Shown in pieces: positions 39,007-51,745 of a stretch of DNA of 64,000 nucleotides; within the stretch, counting starts at the first letter, position 1; every line of letters starts with the position of its first letter. A program made the position numbers and the translations under genes. The notes below the pieces were generated by a model. That model worked only from the letters and a program-made list of their open reading frames with translations, did no database searches and was not told where the DNA came from. The DNA comes from Sipunculus nudus (Eukaryota > Annelida > Sipuncula > Golfingiida > Sipunculidae). Location: positions 21,615,867-21,679,866 of the forward strand of contig CM049308.1 in assembly GCA_026874595.1 (NCBI GenBank), in the 5' to 3' direction.

Positions 39007-42000
39007 GCTGATAGGAGTTAGCAGATATTAGACTAACAATGAAACAACATGACAGTATCTCAAAACTGTTTTTGTTGTTGTTTTTTTTCTTATTTCATGT
39101 TTCTTTCTCACTTTAAATTTCATTTTAAAATTTTGATTAAAAAAAAATTTTAAGTTTCATTTTTAGACACGAAAGAAACACGGTAGAGGGGGTAAAAAAC
39201 GGTTTTGAGATATTGTCATGTGGTTGATATTAGCCCTTTCAAAAATGGTTTGCTGTCACTAGTTGCTTAAAATTGTGTTACCATTTAAGAATTTTAAATT
39301 TTCAAAAATATTAAAATTTCCTATGAAAATAATGTAAGTTTAGTAAATACATATACCATTAGACAGAGATCTTTACCAGGTTAACAATGATATGTACTTA
39401 ATGGGGTCTAATATGCATTTGAAACAGCCTTTTGTTTGATTTTAAATATAGAGTTTTTTTGCACGGGATGCTACTTTAATGTGTTTGCAGGGGAAGCTAT
39501 TGTATTCAATAGTTAAAGTTGATTAACCGTGAGATAATTTATACATACATTATTGCAATTTTTTATGTACCTGTAAGTTCACAAGATGACACTGGGGGTC
39601 CTGTTATTCGCTGGAAACCCCATGCCTGTCTCCAGAGCTCCCCTGTATGATAGTAACAGCTGGTCAAGTGCTAGAGATGGGGAAGCAGGGATGTGGGGTT
39701 ATAGGGTGTGCTTCCTACCCATCTCCACCTCCCCTGGTCAGTCTTACAGACAGGTGAGGTCAGCTGTGAAAGTGGGAAAAACTGGAACTGACCTGGTCTG
39801 TCAACATAGACCAGGCACTGGTCTTCTGTGCATGTTTTACAGATCCCCCTCCCCCTCCGATACAGTTGTAAAGTTCTGTGTGCAGTCTGCAAAGCAAAGC
39901 TCCAGATTTCCAGAAGGTCTAAGTGAAAAGCCAGCTATGGCTGCATATTGTATATGTCTTTACAGTAAGTAATGTTAACTATAAAACATTTTTAATGAAG
40001 TATAGATCCATATCCTGATGTTGGCACTGTCTATTGGATAAGGATGTATGTAACCATACAATAAGAAAATGTTAAAATATAATTATCAAACCTACTGGAT
40101 TTGATGTTTTACGTGCATGGGTTAAAAATTACCCAGATGACATAACCTGTCATAAAGACACTAGATCAGATCTCTGAGATTAAATAGAGATTTCATCATA
40201 TTGCCATAAGGGCACCAGTGGGGTTTGAATCTGGGACCTCCTGTGCCATGTTACAATGCCTGCCCTACCCTTCTTCTAGTCTGAGTTTCCTTTCAGGGTA
40301 AGTATATGTAATACCCAATTCTGTGCAGGGTGTGTAAAAATTAGATGAAAAATGGCTATCCAGAGTAAAGCCTTGCTTCATATATGTGATTTCTAACACA
40401 CTATGGTTCAAAACACATTTACTGCTTAACTTATAGCAAGTTACTACTCACTAGAAAGGTAAATTCAGCTAAGGGTAGTTTACAGTATACAACACCTACA
40501 TGAACATGAGGGTACAAAGAGAGCACACATCACTTCCAGAGCCCAACATTCATGCACATGTCAAAATAAATGTGAACAAGGTGGGGTTGAGACTGGCACC
40601 AAGTAGAGGGATTCAGCCAGGATTGATATTACAGTGGAGACACCATCAAGCAGAAATGATGAGCTCCTTGATTGAATGAACTTCTATATATATATATCAA
40701 GAATAAATGTGAAACATTAATACAGGAGGGATAAAAGGTGATCAGGTCAGACAATTATTAAGGAGTTACTTCCTGATTCAGATCAGCATTAGAATGTGTT
40801 ATGTCTTAGGTTTTATGAAAATGCTTCAAATGCTAACCAAGTTAAGGTTATTGAATTTTATAATGATTCTGCAAGCAGAACCCTCCCCGCCCAACTAAAA
40901 AGATGAAAACATAACCTCCTTATTATTTAAACAATGCTTGTTGGCATTGTTCACTTCTGTATACAACTGTACATATGTTATTTTAGTATTGCTTCACATA
41001 AAGGTTTTTTGTAAATATTAAAACTTTATATAAATAACTGTTTTTTTAAATATATCTGAAATAAAATAAAATTCATGCTTTAAGAAACATGGAGTTCAAA
41101 TATTATGCACCGAAGAAGTGTTATTATTTTTTTCTTTATATTACAATAGATATACCAAGTTGATCTCTTTTGGTGATAATATTGATGTAGCATGCCATTA
41201 AAGGTTGTGTTGTCTGCCTCAGCCTTGCTGCAGCTTATAAACAGTTGTTATAGGATAGTTTACAAGAGCCCAAGCTTCATTGGTTAGTGAAATGTATCTC
41301 CTAAATATGTGCTTTACCCTGCTGTGTAGCTCCATGCATTGAAGAAAGGACATCATGGCTGAGTAGACAAAAGGCCATTTAAAGAAAGTTGAATTTCAGG
41401 TTTTCAGCGTGGGACAGCTCACCATGGGAGCATATAATCAATATAGAGAATAAGGTTTCCTCCACTGATAGCCTCTTTCCTATTCCAGTGTTGTTTTAGC
41501 AAATTGAGGGGAAGTCCCTGCTTAGTTTTATGTGAAATTTCACACTTGATAGTGTTACTTGTCCAGCCACAAAGAGAGTGCATTTCACTTAATCAGGCGT
41601 CTTTTTAAATCTAGGTTCCTTAAATTCTCAAGTGTTACTTTATATCATGTGTGTGGTCCCTCAGTAAAACCACAACAACATTTCATTAAAACAGCTTTAG
41701 CTGTGTGTGAGGTTAAACTGGAACACTCTTACTGTTCTCTTCAGCCTTGAGCCAGCTTCTCTTTATTTATTAATATAAATATAGTATGTTATTTACTCAG
41801 GATATCAAACATGGATGGAATCATAAGGTAAACTGCTTGCATTTAAAATCACAAGGTTAATTGCATATAAATTGAAATGTTAAAAACATAATCATACCTT
41901 CTGTGATTGGAAAAAAGTATACTTGAAGTAAGAAGACTTAATTGCTTTTATCATTTGCTAGTATAAAGCTTTTGCGTAAAAATCCCAAACTGAGGGTGTT

Positions 42001-42087
42001 CTCTGGTGTACACTTGCTTTCATGGTAATAAAATGCATGACTGGACATGCTTTCATCAAGTGCAAAGATAAATATAGCTGTGTTATT
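37155..42087. other. Intronic DNA without supported exons
   Basis: A (TA)n run lies at 38976-38998. A GC-richer patch at 39580-39970 holds a 128-codon ATG frame without convincing splice sites. A tRNA-SINE-like scrap lies near 40205-40290. Nothing else is recognisable. Confidence 0.45.
40205..40290 (-). mobile_element. Possible decayed tRNA-derived SINE scrap
   Basis: On the minus strand GATTCAAACCC followed by CACTGG resembles a decayed B box, with a TAGGGCAG A-box-like block about 40 bases upstream. No tail or duplication is visible. Weak. Confidence 0.25.
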
Positions 42088-42528
42088 GTATCCCCAGACA
42101 AAGTCGGGGGATACTATGTTTTCATACCGGTCCCCCTGCCGCCGCCGCATATAAATCTTGTTGGCGCGATAACCCAAAAAATTTTTCATGGAACTTTACC
42201 AAACTTGGTATATGTATAAATATGGGTAAGAGGACGACGCCTATTTAAAATGAGGTCATGACCTTTACTAGGAGAGTGTCCTTGACCTTGAATAGGTCCA
42301 ATTTTGGGGAAAATCACACAAATTCTTTAATATTTCAAGAAATCTTGCATGGATTTATCTCAAAATCAAGTTGATGGAAGATCATGGATAGGGTTGTCAT
42401 GTTTTTAGAAACTGGTGGCGCCACCTATTATTCCTTACTTGTTTTCGTGCCGTTTAATACCCCCAAAATTGCCACCTTACAGTACTGTGAGCATTATAAG
42501 TCAAAAACTAATGGACAGATTTCTTTTA

Positions 42529-43617
42529 TACCGTATTTATTCTAATTTGGTGACCACTTAAAAATAATTAATTTTCTCAGAGGTCGAGATAATGGAGGAT
42601 ATTTGAAAATTATCTTCCTGCAGAATTTGCGGTGGTCGAGATTTTAGAGGCATGCGGTTTGATAACCTTCCGTAGAGCACAGAGCCGCTCTGACACTCGA
42701 GCGGTCATATGAATTTAGTGATAATTTGGTCGTTTATAAGTTTGTTATGTTAGCTTAACAGTATTTCCTACAAACGGGCTTCCAACTGTCACATGAATTA
42801 TATGGAGTCCGTAAATGATTAATCAAACTGAGCTCAATCACTTCATAAAATGATCACTACTTCGCGTATAGGAACGATCATTTGACATAGACGGCAACTC
42901 ATGTAACTACCAGTTGTTTCAAGTTAACCCACCAGGCGGCGATATCAGTGGGCCGAAAAGGGACAAGCAGCTGCACGGAAGTTGGAAGAAGACTTTATAA
43001 AAAATAACTGCCTATTATCAGATAACTTTTATTTGCATAATACGTAATGAATATTGGAAAGTAAAGGCGCGTTAAAATATATACGACCGGAAATGGTCCT
43101 AGCTGGCGTGCCCTCGATCGGGCCCTGTTTGGTAGGCAGGGTCACCCATCCAAAAACTAACCGGGGTCGTTTAAACTTAACTAAGATGACAGTTCCAACT
43201 GTGTCTCAGCTGTTCCACCTCGTGTGCTTTCCCATATGCTGTAAATATAATTACTAAAGATCCCACGTGAATTGCACACGAGGCACGTGCGTACCAGGAA
43301 TGGTACACGAGTTTGCTTCGTCAAGGACACCCATTTTGATCTTGAACGCTTTATCATGTTTATTTATATTGAAAAACGCATCTTTGTATCTTCAGAATTT
43401 TATTGGAAACAAGTTTGATGTGGATGCTCAATGTAATAAGAATCTAGTCAGATACAAACTGCGGTGCCTGTGAGAGACGGAAACATTTCACCTTAACATT
43501 GTCGACAGAAAACATCGTCGGCAGTCACGAAACTAGAGTCATTTTAGAAATTATTTTTCAAAATATTTTTTGGGGTCGAGAAATAAGAGGGATCGCCAAG
43601 TTGGAATAAATACGGTA
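42529..43617. mobile_element. Nested TIR transposon, non-autonomous, about 1.09 kb
   Basis: The left end CCGTATTTATTCTAATTTGG (from 42531) and the reverse complement of the right end (CCGTATTTATTCCAACTTGG, ending 43615) differ at two of 20 positions. TA flanks both ends (42529-42530, 43616-43617), consistent with a TA target duplication. The sequence on either side belongs to the family 2 element, so this insertion is younger. The interior is CpG-rich compared with its surroundings and has only short frames (67-68 codons at 43054 and 43267), so no transposase is evident. Confidence 0.75.
43133..43181 (-). pseudogene. 5S rRNA-like segment inside the nested transposon
   Basis: The minus strand reads GTTAAG, a short spacer, then GGTTAGT, two mismatches, and TTGGATGGGTGACC. 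This is the order and spacing of the 3' part of the 5S rRNA internal promoter, including box C. The 5' half of 5S (boxes A and IE) and the 3' end of the gene are not recognisable. It is either a captured 5S fragment or a 5S-derived pol III promoter. It is not a functional 5S gene. Confidence 0.5.
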
Positions 43618-46520
43618 TTATGCATATACATAGGTATGGGTTATGGGATGATGTTTATTTAAATTGGGGTCATGACCTTTACCATGAGAGTGGCCTTGAC
43701 CTTGAATATTGCCATATATGGTGAAAATCACACACCTCTTATGAAATCTCCAGTGTTGATAGCCATATGGATTTCAAACATGACTTATGTTTGGCCCACC
43801 ACTAAAGTAAGAATCCTATAGGTTCTAGGGTCATGAGGTCAAAGGTCCAGGTCACTGGACTGGCATTTTAAAAGATACTGTGGATGCATTTTAAGCCAAA
43901 CTTTCATCCCAGGTCTTCCATCTTGAATATATAGCTTACTTGCCAATAGTGGATGATCCATATCAATTTTGGGGTCACAAGGTCAAAGGTCAAGGCCACA
44001 GAAGCTATCTGTCCAAAAATTAGTTTCTGGATGATAATTCCTGCTTTTATTGATGTATGGATTTCAAACTTGACTTATATATGTCCCATTGAAAAAGCAA
44101 GACTCCAATTGATTTTGGGGTCATGAGGCCAAAGGTCAAGGTCACAGGACACATCTTTAAAAAGATTGTGGATGCATTTTCAGCCAAACATTTCATCTCA
44201 GACCTTTCATCTTGCACATATAGTTCATCTGCCAAGAGTGGAAGACCCCTATTTATTTTTAGGTCACAAGGTCAAAGGTGAAGGTCACAGGAGCCATCTG
44301 TCCAAAAATTAGTTCCTGGATGATAATTCCTTCTTTTATTGATGTATGGATTTCAAACTTGACTTGTATTTGACCCCTTGGAAAAGCAGGACCCGAATTG
44401 ATTTTGGGGTCATGAGGTCAAAGGTCAAGTTCACAGGAAACATCTTTAAAAAGATTGTGGATGCATTTTCAGCCAAACAATTCATCTCAGATCTTTGATC
44501 TTGCACATATGGTTCACCTGCCAAGAGTGGAAGACCCCTATCAATTTTGAGGTCACAGGGTCAAAGGTGTAGGTCACAGGAGCCATCTGTCCAAAAATTA
44601 GTTTCTGGATGATAATTCCTGCTTTTATTGTTGTATGGATTTCAAACTTGACTTGTATATGACCCATTGGAAAAGCAAGACTCCAATTAATTTTGGGGTC
44701 ATGAGGCCAAAGGTCAAGGTCACAGGACACATCTTTAAAAAGATTGTGGATGCATTTTCAGCCAAACATTTCATCTCAGACCTTTCATCTTGCACATATA
44801 GTTCATCTGCCAAGAGTGGAAGACCCCTATTTATTTTTAGGTCACAAGGTCAAAGGTGAAGGTCACAGGAGCCATCTGTCCAAAAATTAGTTCCTGGATG
44901 ATAATTCCTTCTTTTATTGATGTATGGATTTCAAACTTGACTTGTATTTGACCCCTTGGAAAAGCAGGACCCGAATTGATTTTGGGGTCATGAGGTCAAA
45001 GGTCAAGTTCACAGGAAACATCTTTAAAAAGATTGTGGATGCATTTTCAGCCAAACAATTCATCTCAGATCTTTGATCTTGCACATATGGTTCACCTGCC
45101 AAGAGTGGAAGACCCCTATCAATTTTGAGGTCACAGGGTCAAAGGTGTAGGTCACAGGAGCCATCTGTCCAAAAATTAGTTTCTGGATGATAATTCCTGC
45201 TTTTATTGTTGTATGGATTTCAAACTTGACTTGTATATGACCCATTGGAAAAGCAAGACTCCAATTAATTTTGGGGTCATGAGGCCAAAGGTCAAGGTCA
45301 CAGGACACATCTTTAAAAAGATTGTGGATGCATTTTCAGCCAAACATTTCATCTCAGACCTTTCATCTTGCACATATAGTTCATCTGCCAAGAGTGGAAG
45401 ACCCCTATTTATTTTTAGGTCACAAGGTCAAAGGTGAAGGTCACAGGAGCCATCTGTCCAAAAATTAGTTCCTGGATGATAATTCCTTCTTTTATTGATG
45501 TATGGATTTCAAACTTGACTTGTATTTGACCCATTGGAAAAGCAGGACCCGAATTGATTTTGGGGTCATGAGGTCAAAGGTCAAGTTCACAGGAAACATC
45601 TTTAAAAAGATTGTGGATGCATTTTCAGCCAAACAATTCATCTCAGATCTTTGATCTTGCACATATGGTTCACCTGCCAAGAGTGGAAGACCCCTATCAA
45701 TTTTGAGGTCACAGGGTCAAAGGTGTAGGTCACAGGAGCCATCTGTCCAAAAATTAGTTTCTGGATGATAATTCCTGCTTTTATTGTTGTATGGATTTCA
45801 AACTTGACTTGTATATGTCCCATTGGAAAAGCAAGACCCAAATTGATTTTGGGGTCATGAGGTCAAAGGTCAAGGTCACAGGACACATCTTTAAAAAGAT
45901 GTGGATGCATTTTCAGCCAAACATTTCATCTCAGATCTTTCACCTTGCACATATAGTTTACCTGCCAAGAGAGGTAGAACCCCTTTCAATTTTGAGGTCA
46001 CAAGGTCAAAGGTGAAGGTCATAGGAGCCATCTGTCCAAAAATTAGTTTCTAGATGATAATTCCTTCTTTTATTGATGTATGGATTTCAAACTTGACTTG
46101 TATTTGACCCAATTGAAAATCAAGAACCAAATTGATTTTGGGGTCATGAGGTCAAAGGTCAAGGTCACAGGAAACCTCTTTAAAAAGATTGTGGGTGCAT
46201 TTTCAGCCAAACAATTCATCTCAGATCTTTCATCTGGCACATATAGTTCATCTGCCAAGAGTGGAAGACCCCTATCAATTTTGAGGTCACAAGGTCAAAG
46301 GTGAAGGTCACAGGAGCCATCTGTCCAGAAATTAGTTTCTGGATGATAATTCCTGCTTTTTTTATGTATGGATTTCAAACTTGACTTGTATATGTCCCAT
46401 TGGAAAAGCAAGACCCAAATTGATTTTGGGGTCATGAGGTCAAAGGTCAAGGTCACATGACACATCTTTAAAAAGATCAAGGTCACAGGACCAACATCTT
46501 CAACAAGATTGTTGATTGTT
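43618..46520 (+). repeat. Tandem array: 289-bp monomers in a 578-bp higher-order repeat
   Basis: Monomers repeat every 289 bp (for example the block GTGGATGCATTTTCAGCCAA). Alternate monomers are more alike than neighbours, and the dimers starting near 44336, 44914 and 45492 are nearly identical, so a 578-bp unit has been amplified recently. Flanking monomers (from 43.7 kb and after 46.0 kb) are more diverged. Each monomer has two clusters of AGGTCA half-sites. Frames of 62 or 74 codons repeat with the array and are not genes. Confidence 0.9.
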
Positions 46521-46649
46521 TGATGGAAGAAACAATAAATATGCCAAGTGTCAGTATATGTTGCTAAAAATGGGGGCCTATTCTTAAAGGGGGGGGGGCC
46601 TACTATGTCTGGGGATACTCTGGCACCTGCGGTGCCAAGAAATGTCTAG

Positions 46650-46985
46650 TTTTCTATTGGATTGGATTCATTTGTTTAAATTACACACTTTGATAATTTA
46701 TTTACATTGTGCATTCAGTGGAATATTCTCGATTGCATACTGATGCAGCTATAGACTGCTTAGTCAGCTGAAAAATAAGGCAATTGTCAGGGATCATTCT
46801 ATTTATTCACTGTCTGAAGTGTTTTGTTTACACCATCGCTTCATCTGTCTTTTGAGTGTTACATAATGGTTATATGTATGGTATTTGTAAGATAGCATGT
46901 GTTCATTTGATCATATTGCACAAATTTTCCCAGCTGGACCTGATTATGATTTGCAATATAAAGATCCAAAGAAGCTTTCCAATTG

Positions 46986-47038
<53 letters not shown>

Positions 47039-50000
47039 GATGTATTATTGATCATTCATTCCATCTCCATTAAGTGTAATTGGCAAAACAAATTTCAAGG
47101 ATTCAGGGTAATGCTTAATCATTGTACCTTCCTTTTATTAATGCCTGACTTTACCAATGAATTAGGTTGATTTAAATTTTTAAAATATCATTTTTTTTAT
47201 AGCAGTGGCATACCAGTGCCATCTTGGGATCATTTTAGGAAACAAAACTTCAGTTAATGAGAAGGAGCTGCTCACTCTCGGTTTTAGCATAACTGACTTG
47301 TGAAGAAGTCAGCATTTTATTATAGTAATAAGATTTTATTTAAAAAAGCAGTAGTGTGAGTAGCCTTTTTTGAAGTAGAACATTTTAAGAGGTTTGATGT
47401 GAACTTACTGCTGTATTTAAGTGCTCTAAAAATTAGTTTCATCAGCAGCGTTGTAGAGTGTGGGAACCATCAGTATTTCAGGCCTTGTGATGTTAAGGAT
47501 GCAGCAGTGCAGACTGTGTTGCTATCTGGTGGGTAAATACACCGTGGAGAGTATCCTGACTTGACAGATGTTACACCTGGGGCGACAAGAGACAAATTCT
47601 GCTCCGAGCATCGGCTCAAAATGTGCACATGGGGCCTTCTCAAAAGGTGCTCTAACAACCGAGCATGAATCTCTAATTGGGGTCGCCTCCAGGCTGTCCG
47701 AGTTGGATTGGAGAAAAAAATTGTAATTAAAATTCATGAATAAGTACCCTCACTATGTCAGCTGTGTATCTTCCCATCAGATGTAAGGCTATGACCTGGC
47801 CTTGCTTAATTGATCCCTTTGTGTCTCTGTCTATAGCAATCACTGCAGGGGGTCAGGAGGTGTGAAGAGGAGAAAATGTTGTCTGCCAAAAAAATGACCT
47901 TTTTGTGGAGCTTCAACATATGTGAAAAAAAGAAAATAGGAATAAAAACCGCCCACTGTGCTGTTTTCTGACAATGTTTTAAGTTCATTTTTCTGTTGAA
48001 CATAAGAGAACGAAAAGAAATTTGTATGGAGAGAAAAATTGAGTCTATGGGTTGATTTTTTTCCAGTCTAGTCTGATCAACAGTTTTTGTACTTTTTATT
48101 TGTTGTGGAAATGTGAAGGATGTAATGTTTAATTATACTATTACTGATAGGTCTTAATTAAAATGTGTTTTGCCACCACTGTTTATTGTAAAATTTTATC
48201 ATTTTTGGCATGATATTCTTATAGATGATAATTTGTGATATTTGCCTAGTCAGGATTTAGGACTGTGAAATATAAAGCTGCAGCCCCCCCCCCCCCCCCC
48301 TTCTCTGTTGTGAAATGAAGAACTCTTCTGGCTTTTAAGTATGTCTTTCAGCCACATCAAACATGCTAGAACTCTGTCTGATAAAAATAGGTTCAGCAAT
48401 TGTGTAAAATATGAACTTTAAGTTTAACAATCAATGTATTTCGAGTAAAAACTATCATGTACATGTATGTAAATCTGCCTCAGGTGTAAAATCATGGGTC
48501 TTATTTTCCTCAAAGAATTTATTCAGATTTTCTCGTTTTGTGGCAGATTTTTTACATTTTTTCCTTGATTTGTCAGGATATGTCCAAAGCAATTCATAAA
48601 CATAGAAATGTCTCAGTTTGTTAATTAGGTATCATGTATAGTATATACTGACCTCTTTTGAATGTTTTGGCATTAAAAAACTTTATAATTTGTGTCATTG
48701 GTCTAATTTGAACAATCATAATGAGAATAAATACATTAACAAATATGGCAGCCAGTGATTGCATCAGCTGAGAGTTTTATGATTGTTTCTTTCATTGACA
48801 GAACACAAAGCAATAATAATTTTTAGTTGAATAATAGAAAAAGTCTCACAGGTGATCCTCAGGCAGTAATAACCATAATTGTTTTTTGTTACTTTTCTCA
48901 AATTACTATAAACTTGGTGCAAGTGCAGTGTCCAGTGTACCTGAGTGAGGGTAATAGTAATCAATTAGTGTGCTACTAATTGTGAGCTTTGTTTGCACAG
49001 GTATGAGTACTGCTACCTCTATAAATCCAGTCCTCACCTTGGTCCCATAGCTGCTTTAATTGTCAGGCTCATTTCAGATGACACATTCATGAGGACATGT
49101 AACTGAAACCTGTACTTTGGATTTCTGTCGCCTACTGTGTCAGGGACCTATTCACATTTACAGTATTATAAATATATGTGATTGTGGTGTTTTCTTCTTA
49201 AATGTTATGGGGGTTTACCAAAATTTCACTAAAAATCATTTGCTTGCTCCTGTACAAAGTGGAATAAGCTTTCGCCAGATGCGATCAGTCGCAAAAAATG
49301 ATAAAAATAACGCACATGATGCCTGCACCTGATGGCTGTCCTGCTCTCACACACAACCATAACCATGCATAATACAGGTAGATACGAGAAACAAGTTCCT
49401 GTGATTGTGTGGTTGGTTTGTTAGACTTTTTGTGAAATTATCCAAAATGAACTAATAGTATAAGATTATAAACGTATTATTACAAATGTTTATGAATTTT
49501 AAATGCCTAATTAATAATGTCACGTCATAACAATCACCTGTTGTATATAGAGCTGATTAAACAGCAATGACTGACTATCAGTTGGACAAGCATGGCAATA
49601 ATTTTCCCACAAAGTCTAGGCTACAAGTACAACAGATATTTGAAAAATGATCATCCAAAAAAAAAACTATTGTTAGATTTATGTATTTTTTTTTCAGATA
49701 ATCTCAATATCATCCTCCAAAAAATGTTCAGCAGATTAGCCACCACTGCCCAGGAAATATTAAAATAAAAATTAAATTTGTCTGAAAATCAGCTGTTGGT
49801 AGAATAAATTCAACTAAAATATGTTTTGATTAGAAAATTTGCCATTATGTAATATAATAATCAATATACCTTCACTTCAAAGTAAATATATTAAAATATT
49901 TCTATTTTAATTTCAGAATTATATATTGATATATGGGATAAATATTAAAAATGTTTGCCATTCATACTATTTCAGGGGCTAATTTTCGTTGCACTATATG

Positions 50001-50958
50001 CCAATAAGTAATTTGAAGTGCACTTTGTGAACATTAGGAGCAGTTTACAAGTAATTTAAGGATGTGGACATCGGCTTGGAGTAGCAGTAACGTCATAGAA
50101 AAAGTGTTGCTGGAGTGATTGTCTCATCACAACGATTTTGATTCTCCTCTCTCACTGTCTGTTTCACTATCATTGGAAAATTAGCGTCCTTTCCCTAAGA
50201 TTCCATTGTTCAGATTTTCATCACAAGGGTGTATTAACAAAAAATGATGTCACACTGGGAGTGAGCCCTGGGGTGTTTATCATTACTAATAGACCCCTGT
50301 TGTTTTCTCTGTGACCTGAAAACCAGAGCTGATAAAAAAAGAGCTCAAATGTCCGTGGAGTAAGACTTTTCTGTTAAGTAAGATTTAACGCTGCCTGATT
50401 CCAATATTTGTCTGTCTGTGTGCCTTTGTGTCATCTGTTTTCAGATGATGAATTCTCGTAAGGATCTGCTATCTTTCCCCTCTGATGGCGGTGCCCAGAC
50501 ACCTGATTTTATGTGTGCAAATACTTGCGAACAGATTAACAAACAGCAGTTGTTCTGCCATGCCTCAGGGAGTCTACTGATTGTGGGGGGTCTCCTTGAG
50601 TGAAAGACAAATTAATTGCATTGGTTATGCAAATTTGTGGTGTTTTTCAATTACAAGTGTTCAATAAAGTCATCAGTGATTTAGGCCACTGAATTCTCAG
50701 CTAGTGTTTTCTGACAAATTCAATTAATTCTGAATCTCATAGTGTAATAGTTCTTGACTCGATGTGATTTGGGTTGAATCATCATTATCCATTACAAGTT
50801 CTGTTGTTCCAGATTTTTTTTTACAGAGGATTAAAGACTTTATTGTTTTTTGATAATTTGATAATGTAAATTATGACTACTCAATGAGTCATAGAACACA
50901 TATACTCATTTTGTTACAATTTTGTAGTTAAAACTTTTTTTTAAGTTTCAGATAACAG
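46650..50958. other. Intronic DNA without supported exons
   Basis: (TA)n lies at 46992-47036 and a C17 run at about 48284-48300. A GC-richer patch at 47500-47700 is open on the minus strand in two frames without clear splice sites. A frame at 50440-50603 follows a fair acceptor (CTGTTTTCAG) but has no donor. Confidence 0.45.
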
Positions 50959-51720
50959 TTTTTAGCTCAGCTGACTATAAGTCATCTGAGCTATAGTCGT
51001 GGTCCATTGTCCGTCGTCCGTCCGTCTGTCCGTCCGTCCGTCCGTCGTGCCGTCCGTCCATCCGTCCGTCCGTAGATGTGGCACGTTTTGAAACCGTAAG
51101 ACCTAGGAATCCAAAATTCAGCATACTGTTAGATGTCCCCAAGATCTCCTACCAAGTCGAAAACTGGGTCTTTGCGACTTTGTTCCTTTGAGAAATTAAG
51201 GAAAAACCTCAATTTTTTATTAAAATCCTATTTTCACACTTCAGGACTGCCTAATATCAAAACCACTCATCTGTTTTTCCTCATATTTACCATAAATATT
51301 CCTCTATATAGTTCCTATGAACATGCCAGAAATTAAGTCTGTAAAGAATAAATTCTTTAAGTTATGGGCCCAAACATAATGGACTTTGTAAAAAATCAGG
51401 AAAAATAATAACTCACTTAACATGAAAAATTTTGAAACTAGAGTCTATTTTATCAAGTATATAACTATGTTTAATCAAGTTTCAATTGTTTACCCAAAAT
51501 TAGATCTGAATTTTGTAAATTTTTTAAGTTATAAGCATAAAAATAAAATCAGTACCTTAAATTTTGCCCAACTTTGACCATGGCACGTTTTTTTGCTGTA
51601 AGTACCATTGATTTAATTTTCACAGCATGTAAACATAAATATTTAATTTGTTTAAATCTGAAATTTGAAAATAAAAGCTTGAAAATTAAGCTAGTTATTG
51701 ATTTTTTTCTTGAGGCTCTA
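50959..51720 (+). repeat. Hairpin-headed repeat, third copy of the 19-kb family
   Basis: The head AGCTCAGCTGACT, ATA, AGTCATCTGAGCT matches those at 19238 and 20908, with a different loop, and is followed by an extended (GTCC)n tract to about 51073. Beyond that only partial similarity (for example GACCTAGGAATCC) is visible. The right boundary is uncertain. Confidence 0.65.
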
Positions 51721-51745
51721 TTGTAGTCAATTGCTTTGATTACAG

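Larger units (their letters stand above)
42088..46649 (+). mobile_element. Helentron-like element, family 2, with tandem core and nested insertion
   Basis: The left end TGTATCCCCAGACA (42088) forms a hairpin with GTCGGGGGATAC. Near the right end TGTCTGGGGATAC is its inverted match, followed by a perfect hairpin GGCACCtgcGGTGCC, nine bases, and CTAG at 46646-46649. T flanks both outer sides, consistent with insertion between two Ts. This layout (inverted ends placed asymmetrically, 3' hairpin, CTAG) matches Helentron-type rolling-circle elements. The core is a 289-bp tandem array, and a separate 1.1-kb TIR element is nested inside. No coding sequence for Rep/helicase is present, so it would be non-autonomous. 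Confidence 0.75.

Noticed and set aside
39586-39972. 128-codon ORF with a true ATG in a GC-richer patch
   Set aside because: There is no clear acceptor or donor, the content is not recognisable, and it lies within the inferred intron. Chance in a locally GC-rich patch is more likely.
44047-46304. Repeated 62- and 74-codon ORFs on both strands
   Set aside because: They recur with the 289/578-bp tandem array. Their regular spacing and conservation are explained by the repeat, not by protein selection.
44000-46600. CRISPR-like array of regular repeats
   Set aside because: The units are head-to-tail satellite monomers without unique spacers, in a eukaryotic genome.
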